From: Brachycybe producta
Lineage: Eukaryota; Arthropoda; Diplopoda; Playtdesmida; Andrognathidae
Length of the DNA stretch: 64,000 bases
Reading direction: 5' to 3'
Assembly (NCBI GenBank): GCA_036925085.1
Contig: JAUPFP010000043.1
Location: 1,314,632 to 1,378,631, forward strand
In this document: positions 46,309 to 55,812 of the stretch, in pieces
Layout: the number at the start of each line of letters is the position of its first letter
Position numbering within the stretch: the first letter of the stretch is position 1
The notes under the pieces: model-generated
What the model was told of the DNA's origin: nothing
The model's database searches: none
The model's input: the letters and a program-made list of their open reading frames with translations, nothing else
Position numbers and translations under genes: made by a program

Positions 46309-48011
46309 CATCATCATCATCATTTCCTGTACCTTATCCCGCAAGCAGCAGGGTCGGCCTTGCTGGTTCTAACTTTCCACTCGTTCCGATTTTGCACCAA
46401 GCCCCCAGTGACCCCACATGCCACCATATCCCGTTTTACTACCACATCCCAGGTTTGCTTGGGTCTTCCTCTACCCCGTTTTATTCCCAGGTCTAAGTTC
46501 ATTGCTTGCCTCAGCAGCCCATCTTCCCCGCTCCTGAGGACATGCCCAAACCACCGCAGCCTATTTTCCTGCATCTTTTCTACTATATTTGTTACCCCTA
46601 CACTACCCCTAATAAAATCATTTCTGATCCTATCCCTTCTGGTCACCCCACTCATAAACCTTAGCATTCTCATCTCAGCTACCTGCATTCTATCCTCATG
46701 CACCTTCTTGATTGCCCAACATTCTGACCCATACAACATAGCTGGTCTGACTACTGTTCTATAAAACTTTCCCTTCAATTTTATAGGTAACTTCCTGTCA
46801 CATAAAACCCCACTAGCCTGCCTCCACCTATGCCAACCTGCTTTTATCCGGTTTGTGATGTCTAAGTCTAAGCTCCCATCATCTTGCAGCACAGATCCTA
46901 AATATTTGAAGTCATGCACCTGCTGCATTAAACTGTCCCCAAGTCTAATCCCCTCATTCAACTGTTCTTTCCCATCCCACTGGAATTTCATGTACTCCGT
47001 TTTTGCCCTACTTATTTTCAACCCCTTTGATTCCAAGGCATTCCTAGTCTCCTCTAACCTTATCTCGAGTTCTAATTTGGATTCCCCAACTAAGACTATG
47101 TCATCTGCAAACAGCATACACCAGGGGACCTCCTGCCTCACCCCTGCCAGTAACTCATCCAGGACCAAAATAAATAGATATGGACTAAGTGCTGAGCCCT
47201 GGTGCACACCCATCCTAACACGAAAACTGTCAGAGAACCCCCAGGCAGTCTTAACGCTTGTCCGTGCATCCCTATACATGTCCCTCACCATATCTATATA
47301 ACTCTCACCCACCCCCTTCTTCTGTAAGACCTCCCACAATAACGTCCGTGGTACTCTGTCATAGGCTTTCTCTAGATCTATAAATACCATGTGTAACTCT
47401 TTCTTGGCAGCCCGAAACTTCTCAATAACTTGCCTTATGGCAAAAATAGGGTGCATTGTGGATTTTCCTGGCATAAACCCAAACTGACTACCCCCAATTG
47501 CAGTTTTACCCCGTAGTCGAGCTTCAATTACTCTCTCCCAAAGCTTCATCGTATGACTCATCAATTTAATACCTCTATAGTTCCCACATTCCTGAACGTC
47601 ACCCTTCCCTTTGAAAATAGGCACTAACCAGCTGTCCCGCCATGCACCTGGCATTCTATCCCCCATAGCCAATCTATTGAATAACTTTGTGAGCCAGGAA
47701 ATGGCAACATTACCCAAGACCTTCCACACCTCTACTGGTATCCCATCTGGTCCTAAAGCCTTCCCTAGCTTCATTTTTCGCAATGCCTGAACAATTTCCT
47801 CAGCCCTAACCTGCTCCACTTCTTCTCTATCATTATTTCTTCCAGTGGAAGGCTCCTGCTCTACCCCCTCATTCATAAGCTTACTAAAATATTCCCCCCA
47901 CCTGTTCCGTACTGGCTCCCTACCCCACAATACTTTGCCCCCATTATCCTTAACACTCACCACCTTTTCAATATCTCTGCCTTTATTCTCCCGAGCCCTA
48001 GCTATTCTATA
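46309..48011 (-). mobile_element. RTE-clade LINE, 5'-truncated, open reverse transcriptase frame
   Basis: The minus strand is open from the 5' junction (48011) to a TGA at 46322-46320. In the ORF beginning at 47963 (547 aa) the reverse transcriptase core is seen as LGPDGIPVEVW (about 70-80), NYRGIKL (128-134), FIDLEKAYDRVPR (194-206, catalytic Asp), GVHQGSALSPYLF (252-264) and LFADDIVLV (284-292, catalytic Asp pair). A C-terminal R-rich part ends CGIRYRK. The stop lies in the 3' (ATG)5 tail, giving essentially no 3' UTR, as is typical of RTE elements. The endonuclease domain is lost by 5' truncation. An 11-bp target duplication TAGACAACTTT flanks the insert (46298-46308 and 48012-48022). No frameshift or stop is seen, so the insertion is recent. 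Confidence 0.93.
46320..48010 (-). CDS. RTE-type reverse transcriptase (N-terminally truncated)
   Basis: This is the coding part of the LINE insertion. Upstream of the first in-frame GTG at 47963 the frame continues open to the junction (RIARARENKGRDIEKV), so the protein once continued into an apurinic endonuclease domain. Fingers, palm and thumb of the polymerase are complete. The catalytic triad is D196 plus FADD at 285-288, numbering from position 47963. It was translated as part of an element RNA, not from the host gene; it lies antisense to the KLHL5-like transcript. Confidence 0.88.
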
Positions 48012-48084
48012 TAGACAACTTTAAATATGAAAAATAAACATATTCTCGAAGTAATTTTGTGATGCAGCAGCCTCTTAACTGCAT

Positions 48085-48377
48085 CAGTGGCATAATGAGG
48101 AGGAGGAAGGCAGAGGGGGCACATGCCCTGAGCACTCAGGATCAGAGGGCAACAAAATGACATCCTAAAGTCATATAATTTTGCTAAATTATTGATCAAT
48201 ATGTAAAATACGTTGAATAAATTTGGTGATCAACTTTGTGAGAGAAAGAGAGAGAGAGAGGGTGAACCTTTTGAAATGGTCGCCTTTGTAGGATCTCTTT
48301 ACCACCTCTTTTTAGAGATCGAGCGCTTTATAGAAACCTTGGCGCCAGGCGCCAGAAGTCTCCTAGCTACGCCACTG
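48085..48377. mobile_element. hAT-type MITE in a KLHL5-like intron
   Basis: It runs from CAGTGGCATAATGAGG to CTAGCTACGCCACTG, with 8-bp flanks AACTGCAT and AACTGCAA (7 of 8). It begins 7 bp after the TTAA end of the family A element. It contains a short GA tract. Confidence 0.84.
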
Positions 48378-48443
48378 AACTGCAAGACACGACAAGTCAA
48401 CAACCGAAATGATGTATATTAATTTTGTTGTCACTTTCAAAAG

Positions 48444-48633
48444 TTCATTGCAGATTTTATCGAAACGGATACAATTTTTAAAGAGGACAGAACGTGTCAA
48501 GATTTAATCATGGAAGCCCTAAAGTATCACCTTTTGCCCGAACGCCGTTCGACTCTTCAGAGTCCGAGAACGAAACCTCGAAAGTCAACTGTCGGATCTA
48601 TGTATGCCGTAGGTGGTATGGACTCTAGCAAAG
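48444..48633 (+). CDS. KLHL5: KLHL5-like exon: end of BACK, linker, start of kelch repeat 1
   Basis: The acceptor CAAAAG before 48444 gives [20 protein letters not shown] in frame with the preceding LSPQ. A nearby CAG at 48451-48453 would lose three residues and the frame, so I chose the first. The exon continues with [13 protein letters not shown], the linker [10 protein letters not shown], and the first glycine pair [10 protein letters not shown]. It ends one base into a Gly codon before GTACCA. The linker is the diagnostic feature of the KLHL1/4/5 group. The donor is weaker than the others. Confidence 0.9.
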
Positions 48634-48717
48634 GTACCACTTAGAACCGCGGATGATCGTGGAAGAGGGTAATAGTTTGAAAGTAGAAAAGTCACGTGAG
48701 TCTCGTATTCGTTTTAG

Positions 48718-48942
48718 GTGCAACGAGTATCGAAAAATACGACCTTCGAACGAATTCGTGGACGCAAGTGGCTAACATGACTGGAAGACGTCTACAGTTT
48801 GGAGTTGCGGTGCTCGACAACAAGCTTTACGTCGTCGGTGGACGAGACGGACTGAAAACACTTAATCTGGTCGAATGTTACGATCCGAAGACGAAATCGT
48901 GGTCCTTGATGCCGCCAATGTCCACTCACAGACATGGATTAG
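48718..48942 (+). CDS. KLHL5: KLHL5-like exon: kelch repeats 1-2
   Basis: The acceptor is CGTTTTAG; the first two bases complete a Gly codon. It reads [20 protein letters not shown], then [20 protein letters not shown], then [20 protein letters not shown] and [16 protein letters not shown]. This holds the end of blade 1 and blade 2, with the kelch GG doublet followed by spaced Tyr and Trp. It ends in phase 1 before GTGATC. The following intron is only 68 bp. Confidence 0.95.
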
Positions 48943-49010
48943 GTGATCCTTTCAATATAATTGGACTTGATTTTCAGCTGTTTCAGTAACAATGAAGTTG
49001 GAATTTGCAG

Positions 49011-49173
49011 GCGTTGGCGTTTTGGAAGGGCCGATGTATGCGGTGGGTGGACACGACGGTTGGAGTTATCTGAATACGGTCGAAAGGTGGGATCCGCAAG
49101 CACGACAGTGGAGTTACGTGGCTCCGATGTCGACTCAGAGGAGTACGGTCGGCGTTGCCGTTCTCAACAACAG
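49011..49173 (+). CDS. KLHL5: KLHL5-like exon: kelch repeat 3
   Basis: The acceptor is AATTTGCAG and the donor GTAAAG. The exon encodes [20 protein letters not shown], then [20 protein letters not shown] and [14 protein letters not shown], ending in phase 2 inside an Arg codon. It contains one full kelch unit (GG doublet, YL, W). Several stretches are identical to my recollection of vertebrate KLHL5 ([23 protein letters not shown] in part), showing strong constraint. Confidence 0.95.
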
Positions 49174-49256
49174 GTAAAGATGATTATTTCGGGAAGAAGA
49201 CGAAGACCTGTAGATGTGATTGATTTGTATATTTTCTATTCTCGTAAAACAATAAG

Positions 49257-49472
49257 ACTTTATGCAGTCGGTGGTCGTGATGGTAGTTCGTGTTTGCGTA
49301 CGATGGAATGTTTCGATCCGCACACGAATAAGTGGACCATGTGTGCTCCGATGGCTAAACGGAGAGGAGGTCTTGGTGTTGGAGTTGTGAGTGGGCATTT
49401 GTATGCTCTGGGAGGTCATGATGCTCCCACTTCCAATCCTTGCAGTGCCTCTAGGTTCGACTGTGTCGAACG
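49257..49472 (+). CDS. KLHL5: KLHL5-like exon: kelch repeats 4-5
   Basis: The acceptor is AATAAG; the single first base completes the Arg codon. It reads [20 protein letters not shown], then [20 protein letters not shown] and [20 protein letters not shown], ending DCVE plus two bases of an Arg codon before GTAATC. It contains blade 4 and most of blade 5. The blade-5 loop ([19 protein letters not shown]) is a KLHL4/5-type insertion. Confidence 0.95.
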
Positions 49473-49929
49473 GTAATCCGATTTTTGTTTTGATTGTTAT
49501 GTTGTTGTTTTTTTACTCGAATTTACGTTTTGCGATGAACATTTCGCACGTCTGCCGAAAGAGTGGCACTATTCAAAAAACTACTTTTTGGGGGGGGGGG
49601 GGATATAAGAGTGACGAATTTTAATTATTCACACTATATGTCACGTAGGAACTTTAATTTGTGTTTAGTTTAATTAACAAAAACTCAACTTAGTAGTTTG
49701 AAGTGAATGTGCTAAAAATGTTTAAAAAATAAACGGTTTTAATTTGAAAATAATGACCAAAAGATTGAACAAAATGCATAATAATAGTTTCAATCTCTTT
49801 TGTGCAAAATGTGATTACCATATAAAAAAACGCATGGAACGCACAAATTGCGTAATTTTTCAAAATTTGCATAATTTCGTTTTTTTATTTAAAAAGACTT
49901 CTAAAGAAAAATACTTTAAAAAAGGGTTC

Positions 49930-50442
49930 TTAAGAGGGCTACATCGAGGTTATATAAGTGCGGTTATATTTTTTAAAAAAAGTATTTCAAAATCGCGAAT
50001 TTCTAACTTGTGTTAAACTCCATTGAGTACACGCTCATAAGCAAAAAAAACCATCAATTAAAATGCTCGTAAAAATACCTAAAAAATAATTTTAAAAAAA
50101 CACAATTAAACCACAGTGAAGCCAACACATTGGCACACTTGCTGATTTTTTCTGGTTTTTTAAAATTATTTTTACGTATTTTTACAAGCCTTTTAATGGA
50201 TGTTTTTTTTTCTTCTTGGGCATGCTCAATGGAGTTTAACATAAGAGTTAGAAATTCGCGATTTTGAAATAGTTTTTAAAAACAGAACCGCACTTACCAA
50301 TTTTTTGTCATTCTATCACTGGATCAGCATATACTTAAGGTGCACATTGCACTTTGAAAACTTAATGTTGGGCAACTTTAAATATGAAAAATAAATATAT
50401 TGTGCCGCGAATGTGTGTATTTTAAAAATTTACATTTTTATG
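49930..50442. mobile_element. Family A foldback, deleted copy next to a splice acceptor
   Basis: It starts TTAAGAGGGCTACATCG, then skips directly to the TATAAGTGCGGTT part of the left arm. The right arm ends near TATTTTAAAAATTTACAT, about 35 bp before the exon at 50478. Confidence 0.78.
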
Positions 50443-50477
50443 TGTTTTATTGTGGTTTTTTTTACTCTTTCCGAAAG

Positions 50478-50649
50478 ATACGACCCGAAAACGGACACTT
50501 GGACAATGGTGGCATCAATGACAATCGGACGAGATGGAATCGGAGTTTGTTTGCTCGGAGATCAACTGTTTGCCGTCGGAGGTTACGACGGTCAACAGTA
50601 TCTGAAAGTTGTCGAGGGTTACGACGCGCAAGGCAACGAATGGAATTCG
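50478..50649 (+). CDS. KLHL5: KLHL5-like exon: kelch repeats 5-6
   Basis: The acceptor is CCGAAAG, an A-rich and weak site preceded by TTTTTTTTACTCTTT. It completes the Arg codon, then reads [57 protein letters not shown]. It ends in phase 0 before GTAAGG. A family A transposon ends about 35 bp before this acceptor and may supply sequence near the branch-point region. Confidence 0.93.
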
Positions 50650-50764
50650 GTAAGGAAGTTATTTTTGTTGTTGACGAACGCCCGTCGAGACCTTGTTTCG
50701 TTTTGTGTTGTTTTTCTGGCTCATTAAATATTTATTATAATTTGTTTTTTTTTTAAATTGACAG

Positions 50765-50824
50765 TTGGCAACACTTAATACTGGAAGAGCTGGCGCCTGC
50801 GTTGTTGTCATTAAGAATTCTTGA
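50765..50824 (+). CDS. KLHL5: KLHL5-like terminal coding exon
   Basis: After the acceptor TTGACAG it reads LATLNTGRAGACVVVIKNS and then TGA at 50822-50824. The GRAGACVV motif closes the sixth kelch blade, as at the C terminus of vertebrate KLHL5, so the protein is complete at its C end. Confidence 0.93.
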   Translation: MATLNTGRAGACVVVIKNS

Positions 50825-51283
50825 CATACGTTACTTGATTATCTCTAAATAGGTTTTAATTTTGACGGACGTCACGACTCCACAAAGGTGCCGAAGGACG
50901 GACTGTTTTGGTTTTTTTTTTAAACTATGGATAAGTATTTGTCTATATATAAGTGGTTTATATAATTAACTAATAATAAAATGCACACAAATTAAGTTTC
51001 AACGCCAGTCGCCACACAATCACACGATAATGCGGTTTTATTTTCAATAATTGTTTTAATTGCTAAGTTGCCGGAACTTTTAAAAGTTCATATTCCATAT
51101 CTCTGGCCGTCAATGCTGTGATATATAAATTTTTATTTCGTCGCCTCAAATCCTTTTTCGACAAAAGGAATTGTGATTTAAATATGCAGTCGTTTTAATT
51201 TTGTCAATTTTTTGTTGTTGCGATTTGTAACAATTTAAATGTAATAGGAGGCCGTCTCAACATAGAATTTTTTGTTTGTTTGA
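50825..51283 (+). promoter_or_regulatory. KLHL5-like 3' UTR with candidate poly(A) signal AATAAA at 50975-50980
   Basis: No open frame or repeat was recognised here. The first AATAAA downstream of the stop is at 50975-50980, about 150 bp into the UTR, in an AT-rich stretch. The end of the mRNA near 51000 is inferred. A transposon starts at 51284. Confidence 0.45.
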
Positions 51284-52158
51284 TTAAGGTGGCTGAATAG
51301 ATATTTATTTTGCTATTATCTCCCTCGGATAGCGCCACTGCAGTGGTTAATGCTAGAGGTGGGATGAATCCTAAATTTTCTCGGATCCGAATCCTAAAAG
51401 GTTCTCGAATTTCTCGGATCCTTCATATAAGAATTCTATAATGTTCATTAAGAAAGATACAAATAAATTAAATAATATTAAATTATTAATAATAAAAAAA
51501 GCAAGTGTGGCACTCAGGGTTGCCATAAGGCGATGATATTGGTGATCCCGGGTCGACCTCTGAAATTGCCAACAATCGCCCGTTTTTTGTTAGTGAACGC
51601 TTTTATTGGATCTCAATGGAGTTAAAACTAATTTTTACCAAAGTTTTTAACCGTTTTTTTAAAGTTAGGATTCGAAAGACGAAAAAAGCGCCAAGATTCG
51701 AGTTTTCGAATTTCGAATATTTTTCAAGATTCGAATGTCCCATCCCTAGTTAATGCTATGCTTCATAGACGTTTTTTTTTATAAAATTTGAATGCAAAAA
51801 CGTAAAGCGAACATTTTTTTTTAGAAACAACATTATGAGAAAATTCAAATTGTTTTCAAAACTTGAATGATGAAAGATTATGCTAAATGTTGTTTTCATG
51901 ACAATATCTTAAGTAATAAACATTTTATAATTCAGTTGACCCGTTTTGAGTTTTTTTTTTCCATTGACATTTTATGAAAAACTATTTTCGCCTTTTTCAA
52001 ACTGTCATAAAAAGTTTATTTTTTGAAAGATATCATCATGAAAATGCTTTTGGCATTATCACCTACTATTCTTGTTTCGAAAATCCTTTGAATTTTTATG
52101 TAATAATAGTCAATACAGTGGCACCAAAACAAAATAAATATCTATTCAGCCACCTTAA
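51284..52158. mobile_element. Family C TTAA element carrying a nested hAT
   Basis: It is flanked by TTAA (51284-51287 and 52155-52158). Inverted ends are GGTGGCTGAATAGATATTTA and TAAATATCTATTCAGCCACC. The inner part includes family G-like sequence (AGTTTATTTTTTGAAAGATA). It is the nearest element downstream of the KLHL5-like gene. Confidence 0.83.
51354..51748. mobile_element. hAT-type element inside family C, perfect 8-bp target duplication
   Basis: GTTAATGC occurs at 51346-51353 and 51749-51756. Ends TAGAGGTGGGATGAATCC and GAATGTCCCATCCCTA are inverted. Its inner sequence matches the copy at 35837-37193 in the opposite orientation. Confidence 0.87.
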
Positions 52159-52687
52159 GGCAAAGGAGCGGTTCTTTGAAAGAATGTCTGTCGATATAAT
52201 CGAGCAATTTAATTTTGATTGAAATTGTTTTAATCTTTTTAACAAATGTGTATATACAGTATATATATTAAAAATGGCTGCTGTTTTTTTATTTGTAAAA
52301 ACCAGTATTTTCAAAGCAGTTGTTAAGTTGTTCTGTAATAGAAATAGAAAAGAAAATAGCTATCGGAACAAAATAACAAGAAACATTCCAAATACGAACA
52401 AAAATGTTTTTAACATCAATGGTTTTCAACTTATTTAAATAACTATTTGTTGTTTTAATTATCAGTGAATCATTGTCCATAAATATGGCAAGAAAATTAT
52501 GCTTTTTGCAATCAAAAAGACTGGTTAGAGGCTAGAGGCCGTAAAGTAATTGGCTTATGGTTGGAGGATTTTAAGGTCCTTACGGTGGTTTTAAAAGTAT
52601 GAATGTCTTTTGCGGTTTGGTTAATGTGTCGTTCAGAAGCAAAATTAAGAAAAATTTTGAAACTGTTTTACATACTGGATAGGTATC

Positions 52688-53483
52688 TTAAGAGGCTACA
52701 TCAATAAATTACTTCGAAAAATTTCTGCAAAGGGCGCTAGCATCGTTTTTCTATTGGCCCATAGACCCAATGTTAAAGAAAAAATGTTAATTTTTAAAAT
52801 ACACAGCAGTCGTGGCGGCAATGTGTTTATTTTTCGTATTTAAAGTTGTCAAATATTAAGTTTTCAAAGTGCAATGCGCAGCTTAAATATATGCTGATCG
52901 AGTGATAGAATGACAAAAATTGGTAAGTGCGGTTCTTTTTTTAAAAAAAAAAAATATTTTAAAATCGCTAATTTTTCACTCTTATATTTAATCTCCATGG
53001 AGTACGTGCTCGTAAGCAAAAAAACATCCAAAAATAATTTTTAAAAAACACAATTAAACCACAGTGAAGCCAACAGCCAGCTGATTTTTTTTGTTTTTTT
53101 TTTTAAGATTATTTTTACGTATTTTTACGACCATTTTAATGGATGTTTTTTTTTTGCTTAACGAGCGCTTACTCAATGGAGTTTAAACATAAGAGTTAGA
53201 AATTCGCGATTTTGAAATAGTCTTTAGAAATAGAACCGCACTTACGATTTTTTTGTCATTCTATCACTCGATCAGCATATATTTAAGGTGCGTACATTGC
53301 ACTCTGAAAACGTAATATTGGACAACTTTAAATATGAAAAATAAACATTGCCGCCGCGAACTGTGTTTTTTTTTTTAATTAACAATTTTTCTTTAACATT
53401 GGTGTCTATGGGTTCAATAGAACAATGATGCTAGCGCTCTTTGTATAGATTTTTCGATGTAATATAGTGATGTAGCCTCTTAA
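52688..53483. mobile_element. Family A foldback, complete (best example)
   Basis: It is a 796-bp element bounded by TTAA at 52688-52691 and 53480-53483. Ends are GAGGCTACATC and GATGTAGCCTC, with inverted arms of more than 300 bp. It codes for nothing. The family is non-autonomous, and TTAA targets are known for piggyBac and Kolobok transposases. Confidence 0.87.
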
Positions 53484-54080
53484 TGACATAAAGATAATTT
53501 TATGTTAGAATCTTTTAAAATAAGCTTTGTTTATGTGCGGTCGAAAATGATCGAAGCATTCGATATTTTTGTAATTTTTGTCTATAAAACGTTTATTTTG
53601 AAAGATAACAAAATGAAAATGCAATGAGAGTGAGCTAACGTTCTAGTTTCTAACACTTTCAGTTTCGTCTTAGTGTTGTTCATGTGAAATTGCAGAATAA
53701 CCAGAGTTCGAAAAATCAGCTGTTTATGAAACATCTTAAGGTGGTTTTTTCTCTTGTCTTTCACGAGTAAAATTAAGAGAAACTAGAAAGCGTTTTAAAA
53801 ACTAGGAGATAGTTCAAATTGTTTATTCACTTAAGAATAATTTTATGTTTATATCTCTCAAAATAAAATTTTTATGTCAATTTGAAAACGACCGAACTTT
53901 AAGTTAGTCGAGGCTCCGTAGATGATATTTTTTTTAAAAAAAATATTGTCTATAAAAAGTTTATTTTGAAATATATCAAAATGAAAACACTTATTAAAGT
54001 GATTCGGCTGCCGTTCTAGTTTTTAACATGCTTTCAAATTCTTCTTATGCAGAATAAACCAGTTAATTTTCAAAAATTAC

Positions 54081-54599
54081 GAGCATAGCTGTGTTTTTTA
54101 AAAAAAAAAACATTTGAATCATACAAACAAATAGTTAAATCAATTGAAGCCTATTGATGAAATCGATCACAAAATAAATGAAATCACTGCCAGCAACCAT
54201 TGGACTTATATTTCAGTGCTGCCCAACCAGTAACTTTGCCAATGCCTATATAAAGTTAGGATGTGTTTTTTGCTGGCATTTAGCATTCAAAGAGTTATAG
54301 GAATATTTTAGTTTATTTAACAAAAATACACCCGTTAATTCACAAAATATGATTATATAGTGTATGTGGTTTTTGTGGCTTTTACATAGTTTGCTATTTA
54401 AATTTATGCAAGTAGGTAGTAGAATCGCGACAAAGTTCGTAACATGTTAGTAGGTTACGAGAAGGTTCGTACTCGTGTACGCGGGATGTTCACTATTGTT
54501 CAGTAAGTAAGTTACAAACTAATAGTGCTACATAACAATGTTCAGTACTGGTGTTCTGTTTTTTTTCTTTGTTTGGTAAGCAAAACAAGCGATACAGGT
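54081..54599. other. Nothing recognised
   Basis: AT-rich DNA between a family G repeat and a mariner relic. Confidence 0.5.
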
Positions 54600-55015
54600 A
54601 ACTGTCAGGTGGTTTTGTGATTGCGCGGCAGTGTGTCGTTGGTGCAGCGTTTGCAAGGATGGCTAGTTAGTGCACTGCTACGAAATAGTCCAGTTGAGAA
54701 GCAGGGTGCTGTGGTTCGCTTTTTGTGGACGTAAGGGAAAGTTGCATAGGATATTCGTAATAATATTTCAGGATAGTCCCGATTTTGCACCAAGTGGTGG
54801 CTTTCATTTGTTTGGGTCTCCTCAAGGAAGCTCTTCTGAGAAAAGAGAAAAGAGAGAAAAAGAGAAAAGAGAGCACGCGACAAAGATGTACGCTCGTACA
54901 GGACTTTGTCCAGCAATATCAACCCACATTTTTCTATGCTGCGGGGCTTCCAGGGTTTGATAAAGCGATGGCACGCATGCCTAAAAGTGTTGAGGAAAAT
55001 ACTTTAAAAATTGTA
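54600..55015 (+). pseudogene. Mariner/Tc1-type transposase relic, internally deleted and frameshifted
   Basis: One frame has KQGAVVRFLW, like the N-terminal HTH of mariner-type transposases. About 90 bp later another frame reads DSPDFAPSGGFHLFG, like the C-terminal catalytic motif (SPDLAPSDFHLFG). A third reads VQDFVQQYQPTFFYAAGLPG and FDKAMARM, like the tail. The central catalytic region is missing and an AAAGAGAAAAG run is inserted. Family similarity is from recall. Confidence 0.55.
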
Positions 55016-55812
55016 TTTTAAATAAAATACAAAATACTTTAATAAAAATATATTTGAATTAAAATACAAAATATCAATTTTTACTTTCACTTAAAATCAC
55101 AAAATACTTTCAAAAAAGTATTTAGATTACTAAAATATTTACTTCATCTTATGTGTTGAGGAGTAATAACTGTTGAAAGCATTTGTCACGTAATCTATTC
55201 CTTCTTGGAATTACTGTCAAAGCTGCATTTGAGAACAACGTTACTTTTGCCAAAGTAAAAAAAAATAATCTTTTGAAAGCAACAATTTTTTTGAATTAGT
55301 ATTTTTTTTACTAATTAAAATACTATAAATAAAAAAAGTAATTTTAAAATACAAATACATTATTTAATGGATGTATTTCAAATACAAACACTAAATACAA
55401 AAGAAGCATTTCATATATATTAAGCTTTGTCTGTCTGTCTGTGTATAACGCTGTACAAACAAGGACAACAAAGTTTAAGCACATCGGAATTTATTTCAAT
55501 TTAAATGAACCGGGTTTTTTTTTCTCATGGTCAACTTTTATGTTGCGCTGTGCCGATCCAAGAACCCAAACAATATTAAGGTGCTTATAAAAAAATGCAA
55601 GCGGTCGAGGCAAATTACTTCATGACAACCGGACATTTACACAAAATGCCATTTATAATAATGAAGTATTTTAATAAAAAGTAGTTAAATAATTTTAGTA
55701 CTTAGCAAAATTAAACTAGAATTTTGCTCCCGTCATTTATGACGGGTTACCGCACTAGTTTAAAATAGTATTTTAAATACATATATTTAAAATACTCCCC
55801 AACATTGAAGCC
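54983..55812. mobile_element. AT-rich foldback of ATTTAAAATAC units, split by a Helitron-like element
   Basis: It starts AGTGTTGAGGAAAATACTTT and ends AAAATACTCCCCAACATT; interior full of AAAATACTTT/AAAGTATTTT. The similar tract 59815-59960 is another copy. Confidence 0.6.
55415..55762 (+). mobile_element. Helitron-like element nested in an AT-rich foldback
   Basis: It starts near TATATATTAAGCTTTGTCTG and ends CCCGTCATTTATGACGGGTT then ACCGCACTAG. It is surrounded by the palindromic ATTTAAAATAC element. Confidence 0.58.

Larger units (their letters stand above)
45758..48078. mobile_element. Family A foldback (TTAA), interrupted by the RTE LINE
   Basis: The element begins TTAAGAGGCTACATC, 21 bp after the splice donor at 45737, and ends GCAGCCTCTTAA. 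The left arm has an internal deletion near 45785. The LINE sits in the right arm, between AAAATTAGACAACTTT and TAGACAACTTTAAATATG. Confidence 0.85.
26018..50824 (+). other. KLHL5: Gene span: Kelch-like protein of the KLHL1/4/5 group (3' part, 8 exons)
   Basis: Eight exons join as 26018-26214, 45524-45736, 48444-48633, 48718-48942, 49011-49173, 49257-49472, 50478-50649 and 50765-50824. All introns begin GT and end AG, and phases match at every junction. The sum is 1436 nt: two bases of a split codon, then 478 codons including TGA. The order is end of BTB, BACK, then six kelch repeats and a short tail ending GACVVVIKNS. From recall, the sequence follows vertebrate KLHL5/KLHL4 almost residue by residue, including the linker [20 protein letters not shown] that marks the KLHL1/4/5 group. 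Family members are substrate adaptors of Cullin-3 ubiquitin ligases and some bind actin; that role here is inference. The N-terminal BTB exons are not visible and probably lie left of the window. The 19,309-bp second-exon-side intron is mostly transposons. Confidence 0.93.

Noticed and set aside
46267-47301. Plus-strand ORFs of 148-165 residues
   Set aside because: They are antisense shadows of the reverse transcriptase frame.
48454-48633. Alternative start of the exon after CAG at 48453
   Set aside because: It removes three residues plus a base and breaks the phase with the preceding exon; AAAG at 48443 keeps frame and the FIAD motif.
26018-50824. Assignment to diablo/KLHL20 or Keap1
   Set aside because: The BACK-kelch linker and the blade-5 loop fit the KLHL1/4/5 group; Keap1 cysteines and KLHL20-specific stretches are absent.
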